Below, piece after piece: positions 20,520-30,370 of a DNA stretch of 64,000 nucleotides; within the stretch, counting starts at the first letter, position 1; every line of letters begins with the position of its first letter. Source of the stretch: Pseudomonas sp. KNUC1026 (GTDB lineage: Bacteria > Pseudomonadota > Gammaproteobacteria > Pseudomonadales > Pseudomonadaceae); NCBI RefSeq assembly GCF_021650705.1, contig NZ_CP087138.1, positions 434,001 through 498,000 on the forward strand, given 5' to 3'. Below the pieces are notes generated by a model that searched no databases, had not been told where the DNA came from, and saw only the letters and a program-made list of their open reading frames with translations. The position numbers and the translations under genes were made by a program.

Positions 20520-23500
20520 ATGCTGATCCTGCGCGGCGCTCCTGCCCTTTCTGCCTTTCGACACGGTAAATTGCTCGAGCAACTGAGCCAGAAGGCCCCC
20601 GCTGTCACTGGCGTTTACGCCGAATTCGCCCACTTCGCCGAAGTCACCGGCGAGCTGGGCGAGGCGCAGCAGGGCGTGCTGGCACGCCTGCTCAAGTACG
20701 GGCCCAGCGTGCCGGTGCAGGAGCCTTCGGGCCGGCTGTTCCTGGTGCTGCCGCGCCTGGGCACCATTTCGCCCTGGGCGAGCAAGGCCACCGACATCGC
20801 CCGCAACTGCGGGCTGGGTGAGATCCAGCGCCTGGAGCGGGGCATCGCCTACTACGTGCAGGGCGAGCTCAGCGACGCCGACGCCGCCCTGGTCGCCCAG
20901 GCGCTGCACGACCGCATGACCCAGCGCGTGGTCAGCCGCCTCGAAGATGCCGCCAGCCTGTTCAGCCACGCCGAGCCCAAGCCACTGTCGGCGGTCGACG
21001 TGCTCGGTGGCGGCCGGGCCGCGCTCGAGGCTGCCAACGCAAGCCTGGGCTTGGCCCTGGCCGACGACGAGATCGACTATCTGGTCAGTGCGTTCCAGGG
21101 GCTGGGGCGCAACCCGCACGACATCGAACTGATGATGTTCGCCCAGGCCAATTCCGAGCACTGCCGCCACAAGATCTTCAACGCCAGTTGGGACATCGAC
21201 GGCCAGGCTCAGGAAAAGAGCCTGTTCGGCATGATCAAGAACACCTACCAGCTGCACAGCGAAGGCGTGCTCTCGGCCTATAAAGACAACGCCTCGGTGA
21301 TCGTCGGCCACACCGCCGGGCGTTTCTACCCCGAACCCTGAAACCCGCCAGTACGGCGCGGTGCAGGAGCCGGTGCACATCCTCATGAAGGTGGAAACCC
21401 ACAACCACCCGACCGCCATCTCGCCGTTCTCCGGTGCCTCCACCGGCTCCGGCGGCGAGATCCGCGACGAAGGCGCCACCGGCCGCGGCTCCAAGCCCAA
21501 GGCGGGCCTCACCGGTTTCACCGTGTCGAACCTGAACATCCCCGGCTTCGAGCAGCCCTGGGAGAAGCCTTACGGCAAGCCCGAGCGCATCGTCACCGCA
21601 CTGGACATCATGATCGACGGCCCGCTGGGCGGCGCTGCGTTCAACAACGAATTCGGCCGCCCGGCCCTGACCGGCTACTTCCGTACCTTCGAACAGGCTG
21701 TCGGCAGCCCGCGCGGCGAAGAAGTGCGCGGCTACCACAAGCCCATCATGCTGGCCGGTGGCCTGGGCAACATCCGTGAAGACCACGTGCAGAAGGGCGA
21801 GATCACCGTCGGCGCCAAGCTCATCGTGCTCGGCGGCCCGGCCATGCTGATCGGCCTGGGGGGCGGTGCGGCGTCCTCTGTCGCGACCGGCGCCAGCTCC
21901 GCTGACCTGGACTTCGCCTCGGTGCAGCGCGAAAACCCCGAAATGGAGCGCCGCTGCCAGGAGGTCATCGACCGCTGCTGGCAGCTGGGTGAGCACAACC
22001 CGATCGCCTTCATCCACGACGTGGGCGCGGGCGGCCTCTCCAACGCCTTCCCGGAGCTGGTCAACGATGGCGGCCGCGGCGGGCGCTTCGAGCTGCGCAA
22101 CGTTCCCAACGACGAGCCGGGCATGGCGCCGCACGAAATCTGGAGCAACGAATCTCAGGAGCGTTACGTGCTGGCGGTCGACGCTGCCAACTTCGAGCGT
22201 TTCAAGGCCATCTGCGAGCGCGAGCGCTGCCCGTTCGCCGTCGTGGGCGAGGCCACCGAAGAGCCGCACCTGACCGTCACCGACAGCCACTTCGGCAACA
22301 GCCCGGTCGACATGCCGCTGGAAGTGCTGCTCGGCAAGCCGCCGCGCATGCACCGCAGCGTGCAGCGCGAGCAGGAGCAGGGCGACGGCTTCGACGCCTC
22401 CAGCCTGGACCTGGCCGAAAGTGTGCAGCGCGTGCTGCGCCACCCGGCCGTTGCCAGCAAGAGCTTCCTGATCACCATCGGCGACCGTACCATCACCGGC
22501 CTGGTCGCCCGTGACCAGATGGTCGGGCCATGGCAGGTGCCGGTGGCCGACTGCGCCGTCACCGCTACCAGCTTCGACGTGTATACCGGTGAAGCCATGG
22601 CCATGGGCGAGCGCACCCCGCTCGCGCTGCTCGACGCGCCAGCTTCTGGGCGCATGGCAGTGGGCGAAACGCTCACCAACCTCGCCGCCGCGCCGATCGA
22701 AAAACTTTCCGACATCAAGCTCTCCGCCAACTGGATGGCCGCCGCCGGCCACCCCGGTGAAGACGCGCGCCTGTACGACACGGTCAAGGCCGTGGGCATG
22801 GAACTGTGCCCGGCGCTGGGCCTCACCATCCCCGTGGGCAAGGACTCCATGTCCATGAAAACCCGCTGGAGCGATGAAGGCACCGAGAAAACCGTCACCT
22901 CGCCAATGTCGCTGATCGTCAGCGGCTTCGCGCCGGTCAGCGACGTGCGCAACGTGCTTACGCCGCAACTGCGTATGGACAAGGGCGAGACCGATCTGAT
23001 CCTGATCGACCTGGGCCGCGGCAAGGACCGCATGGGCGCCTCGATCCTGGCCCAGGTACACGGCCAGATCGGCCAGCAAGCGCCAGACGTCGACGACCCC
23101 GAAGACCTCAAGGCCTTCTTTGCCGTGGTCCAGGGCCTGGCTCGCGATGGCCACCTGCTGGCCTACCACGACCGCTCCGACGGCGGCCTGCTGGTCACTG
23201 CGCTGGAAATGGCCTTCGCTGGCCACTGCGGCCTCGACCTGCGCCTGGATACCCTGGCCCAGCACGAGGGCGAGATCGCCCAGGTGCTGTTCAACGAAGA
23301 GCTGGGTGCGGTGATCCAGGTACGCCAGGACGCCACCCCGCTGGTGCTGTCGCAATTCAGCGCTGCGGGCCTTGGCGAGGATTGCGTGATGGTCGTTGGC
23401 CAGCCGGTCAACAACGGCCATGTGGTCATCCGCTACGAGCGTGACGTCGTTTACCAGGGCGAGCGCCGCCTGTTGCAACGCCAGTGGGCCGAAACCAGCT

Positions 23501-24420
23501 ACCAGATTCAGCGCCTGCGCGACAACGCGCACTGTGCCGATCAGGAGTTCGACGCACTGCTCGAAGAAGACAACCCGGGCCTGAGCGCCAAGCTCGGCTT
23601 CGACGTCAACGAAAACATCGCAGCGCCGTTCATCAAGACCGGCGTTCGCCCACAGGTGGCCGTGCTGCGTGAACAGGGCGTCAACGGCCAGGTCGAAATG
23701 GGCGCTGCCTTCGATCGCGCCGGCTTTGCCGCTATCGACGTGCACATGAGCGACATCCTCGCCGGGCGTGTCGACCTCGCCGAGTTCAAGGGCCTGGTGG
23801 CCTGTGGCGGCTTCTCCTACGGCGATGTGCTCGGCGCAGGTGAAGGCTGGGCGAAATCGGCGCTGTTCAACACCCGCGCCCGTGACGCTTTCCAGGGCTT
23901 CTTCGAGCGCAGCGACTCGTTCACCCTGGGTGTGTGCAACGGTTGCCAGATGCTTTCCAACCTGAGCGAGCTGATCCCTGGCAGCGACTTCTGGCCGCAC
24001 TTCGTGCGCAACCGCTCCGAGCAGTTCGAAGCGCGCGTGGCGATGGTTCAGGTGCAGGAGTCGAACTCGATCTTCCTCAAGGGCATGGCCGGCTCGCGCA
24101 TGCCGATCGCCATCGCTCACGGCGAAGGCCATGCCGAGTTCGCCAACGAGCAGGCGCTGATCGAGGCCGATGTCTCCGGTTGCGTGGCGCTGCGCTTCGT
24201 CGACAACCACGGCAAGGTCACCGAAAGCTACCCGGCCAACCCCAATGGCTCGCCACGTGGCATCACTGGCCTCACCAGCCTCGACGGCCGCGTGACCATC
24301 ATGATGCCGCACCCTGAGCGGGTGTTCCGTGCGGTGCAGAACTCCTGGCGCCCTGACGACTGGAACGAAGACGCGGCCTGGCTGCGCATGTTCCGTAACG
24401 CCCGCGCCTGGGTGAGCTGA
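20520..24420 (+). CDS. purL: Phosphoribosylformylglycinamidine synthase PurL (frameshifted as sequenced)
   Basis: The large, single-chain gamma-proteobacterial FGAM synthase of purine biosynthesis, ~1300 residues. The start [20 protein letters not shown] at ATG 20520 matches the family. The N-terminal and linker domains ([20 protein letters not shown]) precede the ATP-binding synthase core ([20 protein letters not shown]) and a C-terminal glutaminase domain with the nucleophile Cys in [10 protein letters not shown], and a His-containing end [16 protein letters not shown]. The frame stops at a TGA overlapping the CCC at 21336-21338 (GRFYPEP), and conserved [20 protein letters not shown] resumes in another frame if one C is removed. 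A true lesion would make the strain a purine auxotroph, so a sequencing error is much more likely. Confidence 0.92.
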
Positions 24421-24421
24421 T

Positions 24422-24733
24422 TTGCACAAGCTCTGCTTCTTCGTACCGCCAAGCCACCTGGAGGCGGTCAAGGAGGCAGTCTTTGCCGCTGGTGGCGGCA
24501 AGATCGGCGATTACGACCGTTGTTGCTGGCAGGTGCTGGGGGAGGGGCAGTTCCGCCCCTTGCCCGGTAGCCAGCCGTTCATAGGCACCAGCGGTGCCGT
24601 GGAGCAGGTGACCGAGTGGCGGGTGGAGCTGGTGGTCAATGATGAGCGCATCGCTGCTGCGGTGGAGGCGCTCAAGGCCAGCCACCCTTATGAAACACCG
24701 GCGTATGAGGCTTGGCGCTTGGTGGATCTCTGA
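24422..24733 (+). CDS. YqfO-family (NIF3 C-terminal-like) protein
   Basis: A ~103-residue protein (HKLCFFVPPSHLEAVKEAVF, AGGGKIGDYDRCCWQVLGEG, SHPYETPAYEAWRL). This is the stand-alone version of the CutA-like domain inserted in NIF3/YqfO proteins; function is unknown. The only in-frame start near the domain is TTG at 24422, immediately after the purL stop; homologues begin M-Y/H-K-L, so the TTG may be genuine. Close spacing suggests co-transcription with purL. Confidence 0.75.
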   Translation: MHKLCFFVPPSHLEAVKEAVFAAGGGKIGDYDRCCWQVLGEGQFRPLPGSQPFIGTSGAVEQVTEWRVELVVNDERIAAAVEALKASHPYETPAYEAWRLVDL

Positions 24734-24935
24734 GAAACTCCGTCGCCCGTTACACAGCGTCCGTTACACGTCGCCCGGCACAGCCGGCCTCCCACGAGGC
24801 CATCAGCGATCCCGAAGTAAATCGCGGTAAAGCAAAAGGCCCGCAGGGCAAGCCTTGTGGAAAGGATTGGTATGGGGCCGGATGTTGCTACCGCCTCCGG
24901 GGCCTGCACTCACCCGATCTGAGTGTTGTGGCTAC

Positions 24936-24963
24936 ATCCGTGGGAGGCCGGCTTGCCGGGCGA
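24936..24963. repeat. REP-like palindromic element
   Basis: Contains GTGGGAGGCCGGCTTGCC followed by GGGCGACG. The same core recurs at about 25220 (GTGGGAGGCCGGCTCGCC), inverted near 24778, and at 47590. It resembles the short dispersed extragenic palindromes of Pseudomonas. Confidence 0.55.
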
Positions 24964-24967
24964 CGTC

Positions 24968-25015
24968 TAACGGACGCCGTGTAACGGACGCCGTGTAACG
25001 GACGCCGTGTAACGG
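24968..25015. repeat. 14-bp tandem repeat, three full copies plus 6 bp
   Basis: The unit TAACGGACGCCGTG is repeated perfectly at 24968, 24982 and 24996, followed by TAACGG. Related words (CGTTACACGGCGTCCG) occur in inverted orientation near 25050, so the array can form alternative hairpins. Confidence 0.85.
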
Positions 25016-25118
25016 GTGACACCTGGCGGATCTCTGGAAAAGCTTTCGCCCGTTACACGGCGTCCGGCAAGCCAGCCTCCCATAAGGCCATCAGTGATTC
25101 CGAGATAAATCGCGGTAA

Positions 25119-25175
25119 AGCAAAAGGCCCCCGGGGCAAGCCTTGTTGAAGGGCTTGGCTCGGGGGCCTTTTGCT
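25119..25175 (-). terminator. Intrinsic terminator downstream of algA (probably bidirectional)
   Basis: A perfect 15-bp inverted repeat, AGCAAAAGGCCCCCG at 25119-25133 and its complement at 25161-25175, gives a GC-rich stem with A/T ends that supply a U-tract on both strands. It lies 79 bp past the algA stop. The first copy of the surrounding repeat (near 24834) keeps only the left arm. Confidence 0.75.
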
Positions 25176-25253
25176 ATGGGGATCGGATGTTGCTACCGCC
25201 TGCCGGGGCCAGCACTCCAGCGTGGGAGGCCGGCTCGCCGATGAGGCGGGCTA

Positions 25254-26723
25254 TCAGTGATGCTGCTGCTGAGTGATCGCCTTGACCGACACACCACCTT
25301 CGAGCGAGGTACCGCCCGAACGGCCGTAGATGTCTTCGAAGCGCTCGATGTCGTCTTCGCCCAGGTAGGAACCCGACTGCACTTCGATGATTTCCAGCGG
25401 GATCTTGCCCGGGTTGCGCAGGCGGTGTACCGACGCGATCGGGATGTAGGTCGACTGGTTCTCGGTCAGCAGGAACACGTTCTCATCGCAGGTCACTTCC
25501 GCAGTGCCAGATACGACGATCCAGTGCTCGGCGCGGTGGTGGTGCATCTGCAGCGAGAGCGAGGCGCCCGGCTTGACGCTGATGTGCTTGACCTGGAAGC
25601 GGCCGCCCATGTCCACCGAATCGTACGAGCCCCATGGGCGGTACACTTCGCAGTGATTCTGGGTTTCGCTGCGGCCGGCTTCGTTCAGGGTAGCGACCAT
25701 CTGCTTGACGCCCTGGACCTTGTCCTTGTGCGCAATCATCATAGCGTCCTTGGTTTCGACGACCACGATGTTGTCCAGGCCAATGACCGATACCAGCTTA
25801 CCATTGCCGTGGATCATGCAGTTGCGGCTGTCTTGCACCACAACGTCGCCCTTGGTGACGTTGCCGCTGTCATCCTTCTCGTGCACTTCCCACAGCGAAG
25901 CCCAGCAACCTACGTCGCTCCAGCCCGCCGACAGCGGCACTACGCAGGCGCGCTGGGTTTTTTCCATGACGGCATAGTCGATGGAGTTGTCAGGGCAACA
26001 GGCGAAGCTGGCTTCGTCGATGTCGACGGTGTCGCCTTCCTGCTTGCTGCGCTCAAGGGTCAGCAGGCAGTTGTCATAGATGTCCGGGTCGTGCTTTTTC
26101 AGCTCTTCCAGGAAGCGGCTGGCGCGGAACAGGAACATGCCGCTGTTCCAGAAGTAACCGCCGGCCTGTACGTATTCCTGGGCGCGGGTTTCGTCGGGTT
26201 TTTCGACGAACTGCGACACGCGGGAGACGCCTTCCGGCAGCAGCGCATCGGCAGTGGATTTGATGTAGCCGTAGCCGGTCTCAGGGCGGGTGGCCGGCAC
26301 GCCGAACAGCACCATTTCGCCACGCTCGGCGGCAACGGTGGCCAGGGCCAGAGCGCGCTGCAGGGCTTTCTGATCTTCGATCACGTGGTCGGCTGGCAGT
26401 ACCAGCATCAGGTCATCACGGCCTTCGTTGATCAGCTTCATGGCCGCCAGGGCCACGGCAGGGGCGGTGTTGCGCCCGAAGGGTTCCATCAGCAAGCCCT
26501 GGGTCTCGAGCTTGAGCGCAGCCAGTTGCTCGCTGACGATGAATTTGTGGTCTTTGTTGCAAACGATAACTGGCTTATCCATGCCTTCGAACAACAGGCG
26601 CTCCAGCGTTTGCTGGAACAGCGTGTGCTCACCGGTCAGAGCCAGGAACTGTTTCGGGAATTGCTTGCGCGAGAGCGGCCACAGACGCGAGCCACTGCCA
26701 CCGGACAAGATCACTGGAATCAT
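25254..26723 (-). CDS. algA: AlgA: mannose-6-phosphate isomerase/GDP-mannose pyrophosphorylase
   Basis: Bifunctional enzyme of 489 residues that supplies GDP-mannose for alginate: it isomerises fructose-6-P to mannose-6-P and later charges mannose-1-P with GTP. The N-terminal nucleotidyltransferase has the signature GGSGSRLWPLSRKQFPKQF and FVEKPDE; the C-terminal cupin isomerase domain has the zinc ligands in LSLQMHHHRAEHWIVVSG and YRPWGSYDS. It is the last gene of the alginate operon, separated from algF by 111 bp containing a stem-loop. Confidence 0.97.
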   Translation of the reverse strand: MIPVILSGGSGSRLWPLSRKQFPKQFLALTGEHTLFQQTLERLLFEGMDKPVIVCNKDHKFIVSEQLAALKLETQGLLMEPFGRNTAPAVALAAMKLINEGRDDLMLVLPADHVIEDQKALQRALALATVAAERGEMVLFGVPATRPETGYGYIKSTADALLPEGVSRVSQFVEKPDETRAQEYVQAGGYFWNSGMFLFRASRFLEELKKHDPDIYDNCLLTLERSKQEGDTVDIDEASFACCPDNSIDYAVMEKTQRACVVPLSAGWSDVGCWASLWEVHEKDDSGNVTKGDVVVQDSRNCMIHGNGKLVSVIGLDNIVVVETKDAMMIAHKDKVQGVKQMVATLNEAGRSETQNHCEVYRPWGSYDSVDMGGRFQVKHISVKPGASLSLQMHHHRAEHWIVVSGTAEVTCDENVFLLTENQSTYIPIASVHRLRNPGKIPLEIIEVQSGSYLGEDDIERFEDIYGRSGGTSLEGGVSVKAITQQQHH

Positions 26724-26795
26724 GACGTATCTCCAAGATATTTCGTTAAGGAAGTTGGACTGCTGTCGCTGCCGTTTCTTCTTGTTCCATTTAAA

Positions 26796-26820
26796 GTGGC
26801 CGCTTGAACTAAGCGGCCAC
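26796..26820 (-). terminator. Strong stem-loop between algF and algA
   Basis: GTGGCCGCTT and AAGCGGCCAC form a perfect 10-bp stem with a 5-base loop (GAACT). On the transcribed minus strand only TTTAAATGG follows, so it may be a weak or leaky terminator, or an mRNA 3'-end stabiliser lowering or separating algA expression. Confidence 0.6.
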
Positions 26821-26834
26821 CCTCATCAGTTAGA

Positions 26835-27497
26835 TCACAAGGCTGGCGGAACAACCCATTCCGCTTTTACATTGCTGCCCGAGCCGGTAACAAAGAGCGA
26901 AGTAATTTGACCGCGCTCCAGAGAAACCGGTTTTACGTCCGCCACTTTAGTGGCGCCATCGAACAGTGCGAGGGACACTTTCACCGGGTTGATTTCACGC
27001 TGGCCGGACTTACCCGGCGCGACGTTATCAACTACGGCAGTCTTGCCGTCGGCAGTTTTCAGTGTCAAAGATTTGTCCGTCAAATTCTGGACATCAACGC
27101 GGGCTTTCTGCTTATTATCGAACTTGGATTCTTCGACCAGTTTGGCGGCAGAAGTTTCATTGACGACCGTATAATATTTGTTGCTGTCCAGTTTCACCGG
27201 CAGGCTGGTGCCACCCAGCTGGGCGGTGTAGCTGCCGCCGGGCAGGAAGGAGTAGGCGCTGCTCTTCTGCGGCGCGATCGGGGTGAATTTGGCTGTGCCG
27301 ATGGACGGTGTGATTTCCTGCGAGCTCGCATTGTAGACACGCACGAACGCGGACCCTGCAGGCGCGGTGGGGTACAGAGCCGAATCACCGCCGGCGAAGG
27401 CATTGAGCGAGAGCATCGAGAGGCCAGCGGCCATGGCGCACAGCTTGGCGGCGCGGGATTTGACGATGCGGCGTGGGGCAGTTGCGAGTGCGTACAT
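26835..27497 (-). CDS. algF: AlgF, alginate O-acetylation periplasmic protein
   Basis: 220 residues with a Sec signal (KLCAMAAGLSMLSLNAFAGG). AlgF works with AlgI and AlgJ to acetylate mannuronate residues in the periplasm. The body is beta-rich with FVRVYNASSQEI, YSFLPGGSYTAQLGG and RVDVQNLTDKSLTL, in line with its two small beta-sandwich domains. It lies 29 bp downstream of algJ. Confidence 0.95.
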   Translation of the reverse strand: MYALATAPRRIVKSRAAKLCAMAAGLSMLSLNAFAGGDSALYPTAPAGSAFVRVYNASSQEITPSIGTAKFTPIAPQKSSAYSFLPGGSYTAQLGGTSLPVKLDSNKYYTVVNETSAAKLVEESKFDNKQKARVDVQNLTDKSLTLKTADGKTAVVDNVAPGKSGQREINPVKVSLALFDGATKVADVKPVSLERGQITSLFVTGSGSNVKAEWVVPPAL

Positions 27498-27526
27498 AGG
27501 GTATTTCCTCTTGCTGAAAAATCGAG

Positions 27527-28669
27527 TCAGTCGTTCTGGCCGACGGCCAGGTTCTGGTTCTTTTTCACGTCTTTCAGTTCTGCGATCCAGTTCGGATCGA
27601 AGCTGCTGAGGTCACTTTTCGCCGGCAAGTAACGCTCCGGGAATTCCCAGATCACCACCTGCGGCGGCGCGTTCTTGAAACCGTCGCTCTGCAGATACTT
27701 GAGCATCGGCAGGATCGGGCCATGGCCATCTTCGGCGTAGTTAACGACATCGCTATTGAGCGATTGTTGCAATGCACCTACAAAGTTCCAGTGTGGATTG
27801 GCGCTGTAACTGGTACCGATCAAGGCAACCGGCACATCGCTATTACCGAACATGTCACCACCGCCGCTGCCGTTGTCGGCGGCCTGGGTCGTGTGCTGGG
27901 ACAGGTCATCCGGCTTTGGCAGCAGGTTGCTGAACAGCGGGTCCAGCGGCAGGAAGTTGGTCAGGTCGCCCTTGTAAGGCTGAGCAGGCGCGGCCGTGGT
28001 GGTGTACTGCACAGGCGTTGCGTTCAGTGGCGTGTTGCTGGCGATGAAGCTGCCCAGCTGTTTGGCCACCAGGTCCGCGCCCATGGGCGTCCAGTGGGTG
28101 TCGGTGCGCAGAAACACCTGGCCTTGTTGCTTGCCTTGCTCCAGCGTACCGAGCAGGTCGGGGGCGGCGATGCCGTCCCGTTGCAGCTCGCTGTGCAGGC
28201 GCTGGTAGGTGTCGGCGTGCAGCGCGGCAGGTTTCACCTCGCCGATGTGCTCGGGATACACCCGCGCCTTGGCAGGGATCACCGCCATCACCAGCTTGAT
28301 GTTGTGCTCCTTCAGGCGAGTGGCCACGCCCTTGATCAAGGCCAGGTTGTCAGCCTCGACCTGCTCGCCATGGGCGATCGGGTCGAATTCTTCGTCGCTG
28401 TACAGCCACTGGTCGCGGCCCAGCACAACGCCGGGGCGGCCTTCCTTGAACACCTTGTAATCCACGGCAGCCCAGAGATTGGTGCCCAGCCGCTTGATCG
28501 GGAACTCGTCGTCGTAGTGGCCTTCGAGCGCGTGGGTGAATTTGCCGTTGAGCACGGTCATCTGTTCGGTCTTGCTGAATGAGCCGAAGCTCACCAGCGA
28601 CCACAGCCCCAGGATCACCAGGATGCCGAAGAAGGTCAGGACGTAGAGAAGGCGAAGTGTGCGTGTCAT
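27527..28669 (-). CDS. algJ: AlgJ, alginate O-acetyltransferase
   Basis: 380-residue SGNH-like acetylesterase/transferase anchored by an N-terminal helix (LLYVLTFFGILVILGLWSLV) with the catalytic part in the periplasm. The catalytic Asp and His are in RTDTHWTPMGADL and the Ser in LIGTSYSANPHWNF, the same layout as AlgX. The gene starts 11 bp after algI and is part of the acetylation block algI-J-F. Confidence 0.95.
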   Translation of the reverse strand: MTRTLRLLYVLTFFGILVILGLWSLVSFGSFSKTEQMTVLNGKFTHALEGHYDDEFPIKRLGTNLWAAVDYKVFKEGRPGVVLGRDQWLYSDEEFDPIAHGEQVEADNLALIKGVATRLKEHNIKLVMAVIPAKARVYPEHIGEVKPAALHADTYQRLHSELQRDGIAAPDLLGTLEQGKQQGQVFLRTDTHWTPMGADLVAKQLGSFIASNTPLNATPVQYTTTAAPAQPYKGDLTNFLPLDPLFSNLLPKPDDLSQHTTQAADNGSGGGDMFGNSDVPVALIGTSYSANPHWNFVGALQQSLNSDVVNYAEDGHGPILPMLKYLQSDGFKNAPPQVVIWEFPERYLPAKSDLSSFDPNWIAELKDVKKNQNLAVGQND

Positions 28670-28679
28670 GGTCGTCGTC

Positions 28680-30248
28680 TCAGAACTGGAAGTAGAGGAA
28701 CGGCGAGAAGCTCTGCGCCGAAAGCTTGAGGATCGAGGCGACGAACAACAGCAGGATCAGCGCGCGCATGGCATAGCGCGGAACGTCCGCCACCCAGTAG
28801 GCCGGCTGCACGGTGTGCCCGCCGCCGACGTGGGCTTGCACCACCGCAGGGCTGTCGCCCGGCACCGCCTTGATCTGGCCTGGTTGGGCAGTGGCCGGGC
28901 CATTGGCTTCGGCGTCGTCGCGCTTGGCTTCGGCTTTCTGGGCACGAGCGCCGAGCGGGGCGTAGTAGAAGTCGCGCAGGCCGAAGAACGCCAGCGACAG
29001 GTAGGCAACCACCAGCGTCGCGATCTGCAGACCGGTCAGGTCTGCGGCCAGCAGCTCGGACAGGTGCCAGTCACTGAAGCTGAACATCGCGCCGTACATG
29101 CGCCCGGCCACGTGCAGGTTCTCGGAACGGAAGATCACCCAGCCCATCACCACCAGCAGGAAGGTGAAGATCCATTTGACCGGGTTGAAGCTGCGTGGGC
29201 CGGCGTTAATGCCCAGTGCGCGCTCGATGGCCAGCCACAGGCCGTGCCAGGCACCCCAGATGATGTAGGTGAAGTTGGCGCCGTGCCACAGGCCGCCGAG
29301 CAGCATGGTCAGGAACAGGTTGCGGTAAGTCGCGAAGGTGCCGCCACGGTTGCCGCCCAGGGTGATGTACAGGTAATCACGCAGCCAGGTGGAAAGGCTG
29401 ATGTGCCAGCGCCGCCAGAACTCGGTGATCGACTGGCTGATATAGGGCTGCTTGAAGTTCTCCATGAAGCGGAAACCCATCATCAGGCCCAGGCCGATGG
29501 CCATGTCGCTGTAACCGGAGAAGTCGAAGTACAGCTGCGCGGTGTACGCCAAAGCCCCCAGCCAGGCATCTCCCGTAGTGGGGTGTTCCAGGGCGAAGGC
29601 ATGGTCGGCGATCACCGCGATGGTGTCGGCGATGAACACCTTCTTGATAAAGCCCTGCATGAAGCGGGTGCAGCCTTCGCTGAACTTGTCCAGCGTATGG
29701 GTGCGGTGGTTGAACTGGTCGACCAGGTCCTTGAAGCGCAGCACGGGGCCGGCGATCAAGTGCGGGAAAATCGCCACGAAGGCAGCGAAATCGATCAGAT
29801 TCTTGGTGGCCGGGGTGTCGCCGCGGTACACGTCGATGATGTAGCTGATCGATTCGAAGGTGTAGAAGGAGATCCCGATCGGCAGCAGGATGTGCGTCAG
29901 GATGAAAGGCTCAAGGCCGAACGAGGTAATGATCTCGTTCATGCTGTCGACGCCGAAGTTGGCGTACTTGAAGTAGCCCAGCACCGCCAGGTCGACCGCC
30001 ACACCCAGCAGCAGCCAGCGCTGCGAAGCCTTGGTGCGCACACCGTTGGCACCAATGCGCAAACCGATGAAGTAGTTCCACAAGGTGACCCCGGCGAACA
30101 GCGCCAGGAAGTCTATCCGCCACCAGGCGTAGAAGATGTAGCTGGAAATCAGCAGCAGCAGGTTGCGGTAGCGATTCGAGCACAGGTAGTACAGGCCGAA
30201 GAAGATCGGCATGAACAGGAACAGGAATACGTTGGATGAGAAAACCAT
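28680..30248 (-). CDS. algI: AlgI, MBOAT-family membrane O-acyltransferase
   Basis: 522-residue polytopic inner-membrane protein that passes acetyl groups across the membrane for alginate acetylation. The MBOAT active-site His is in LLGGLWHGANFTYIIWGAWH, and SITEFWRRWHISLSTWLRDY is the other family hallmark. The C-terminal cytoplasmic stretch includes an unusually Ala/Lys-rich linker (ARAQKAEAKRDDAEANGPAT) before the last hydrophobic segment. Confidence 0.96.
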   Translation of the reverse strand: MVFSSNVFLFLFMPIFFGLYYLCSNRYRNLLLLISSYIFYAWWRIDFLALFAGVTLWNYFIGLRIGANGVRTKASQRWLLLGVAVDLAVLGYFKYANFGVDSMNEIITSFGLEPFILTHILLPIGISFYTFESISYIIDVYRGDTPATKNLIDFAAFVAIFPHLIAGPVLRFKDLVDQFNHRTHTLDKFSEGCTRFMQGFIKKVFIADTIAVIADHAFALEHPTTGDAWLGALAYTAQLYFDFSGYSDMAIGLGLMMGFRFMENFKQPYISQSITEFWRRWHISLSTWLRDYLYITLGGNRGGTFATYRNLFLTMLLGGLWHGANFTYIIWGAWHGLWLAIERALGINAGPRSFNPVKWIFTFLLVVMGWVIFRSENLHVAGRMYGAMFSFSDWHLSELLAADLTGLQIATLVVAYLSLAFFGLRDFYYAPLGARAQKAEAKRDDAEANGPATAQPGQIKAVPGDSPAVVQAHVGGGHTVQPAYWVADVPRYAMRALILLLFVASILKLSAQSFSPFLYFQF

Positions 30249-30305
30249 CCCGATCTCTCCTTGTTGTTCAGCATTCCAGGGAACTGCTCACAGCTCCCCC
30301 CAAAC

Positions 30306-30363
30306 CCCCCATGCCTAACGCATGGGGGAACGTAAAACGCCACCCCCGGGGATGCCCGGGGTG
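30306..30363 (-). repeat. Two adjacent stem-loops between algL and algI
   Basis: CCCCCATGC and GCATGGGGG (30306-30328) form a perfect 9-bp stem with loop CTAAC. A second hairpin is formed by CACCCCCGGG and CCCGGGGTG (30341-30363) with one bulged C. No T-run follows, so this is more likely an RNA processing or stability element than a full terminator. The sites sit in the 122-bp gap after algL. Confidence 0.6.
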
Positions 30364-30370
30364 AGGTGCC

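Larger units (their letters stand above)
24734..25253. other. Repeat-rich intergenic region between the purL unit and algA
   Basis: 520 bp with no gene. It contains two imperfect copies (about 24793-24910 and 25082-25215) of a ~120-bp segment with AAATCGCGGTAAAGCAAAAG and GGATGTTGCTACCGCCT, three copies of a 14-bp tandem repeat, REP-like GTGGGAGGCCGGCTTGCC boxes, and an intrinsic terminator. It separates two convergent transcription units. Confidence 0.75.

Noticed and set aside
21235..24501. A >1000-codon open frame antisense to purL
   Set aside because: It mirrors purL codon structure in GC-rich DNA, and purL motifs on the plus strand are unambiguous.
24968..25015. CRISPR array
   Set aside because: The 14-bp units are directly abutting without spacers.
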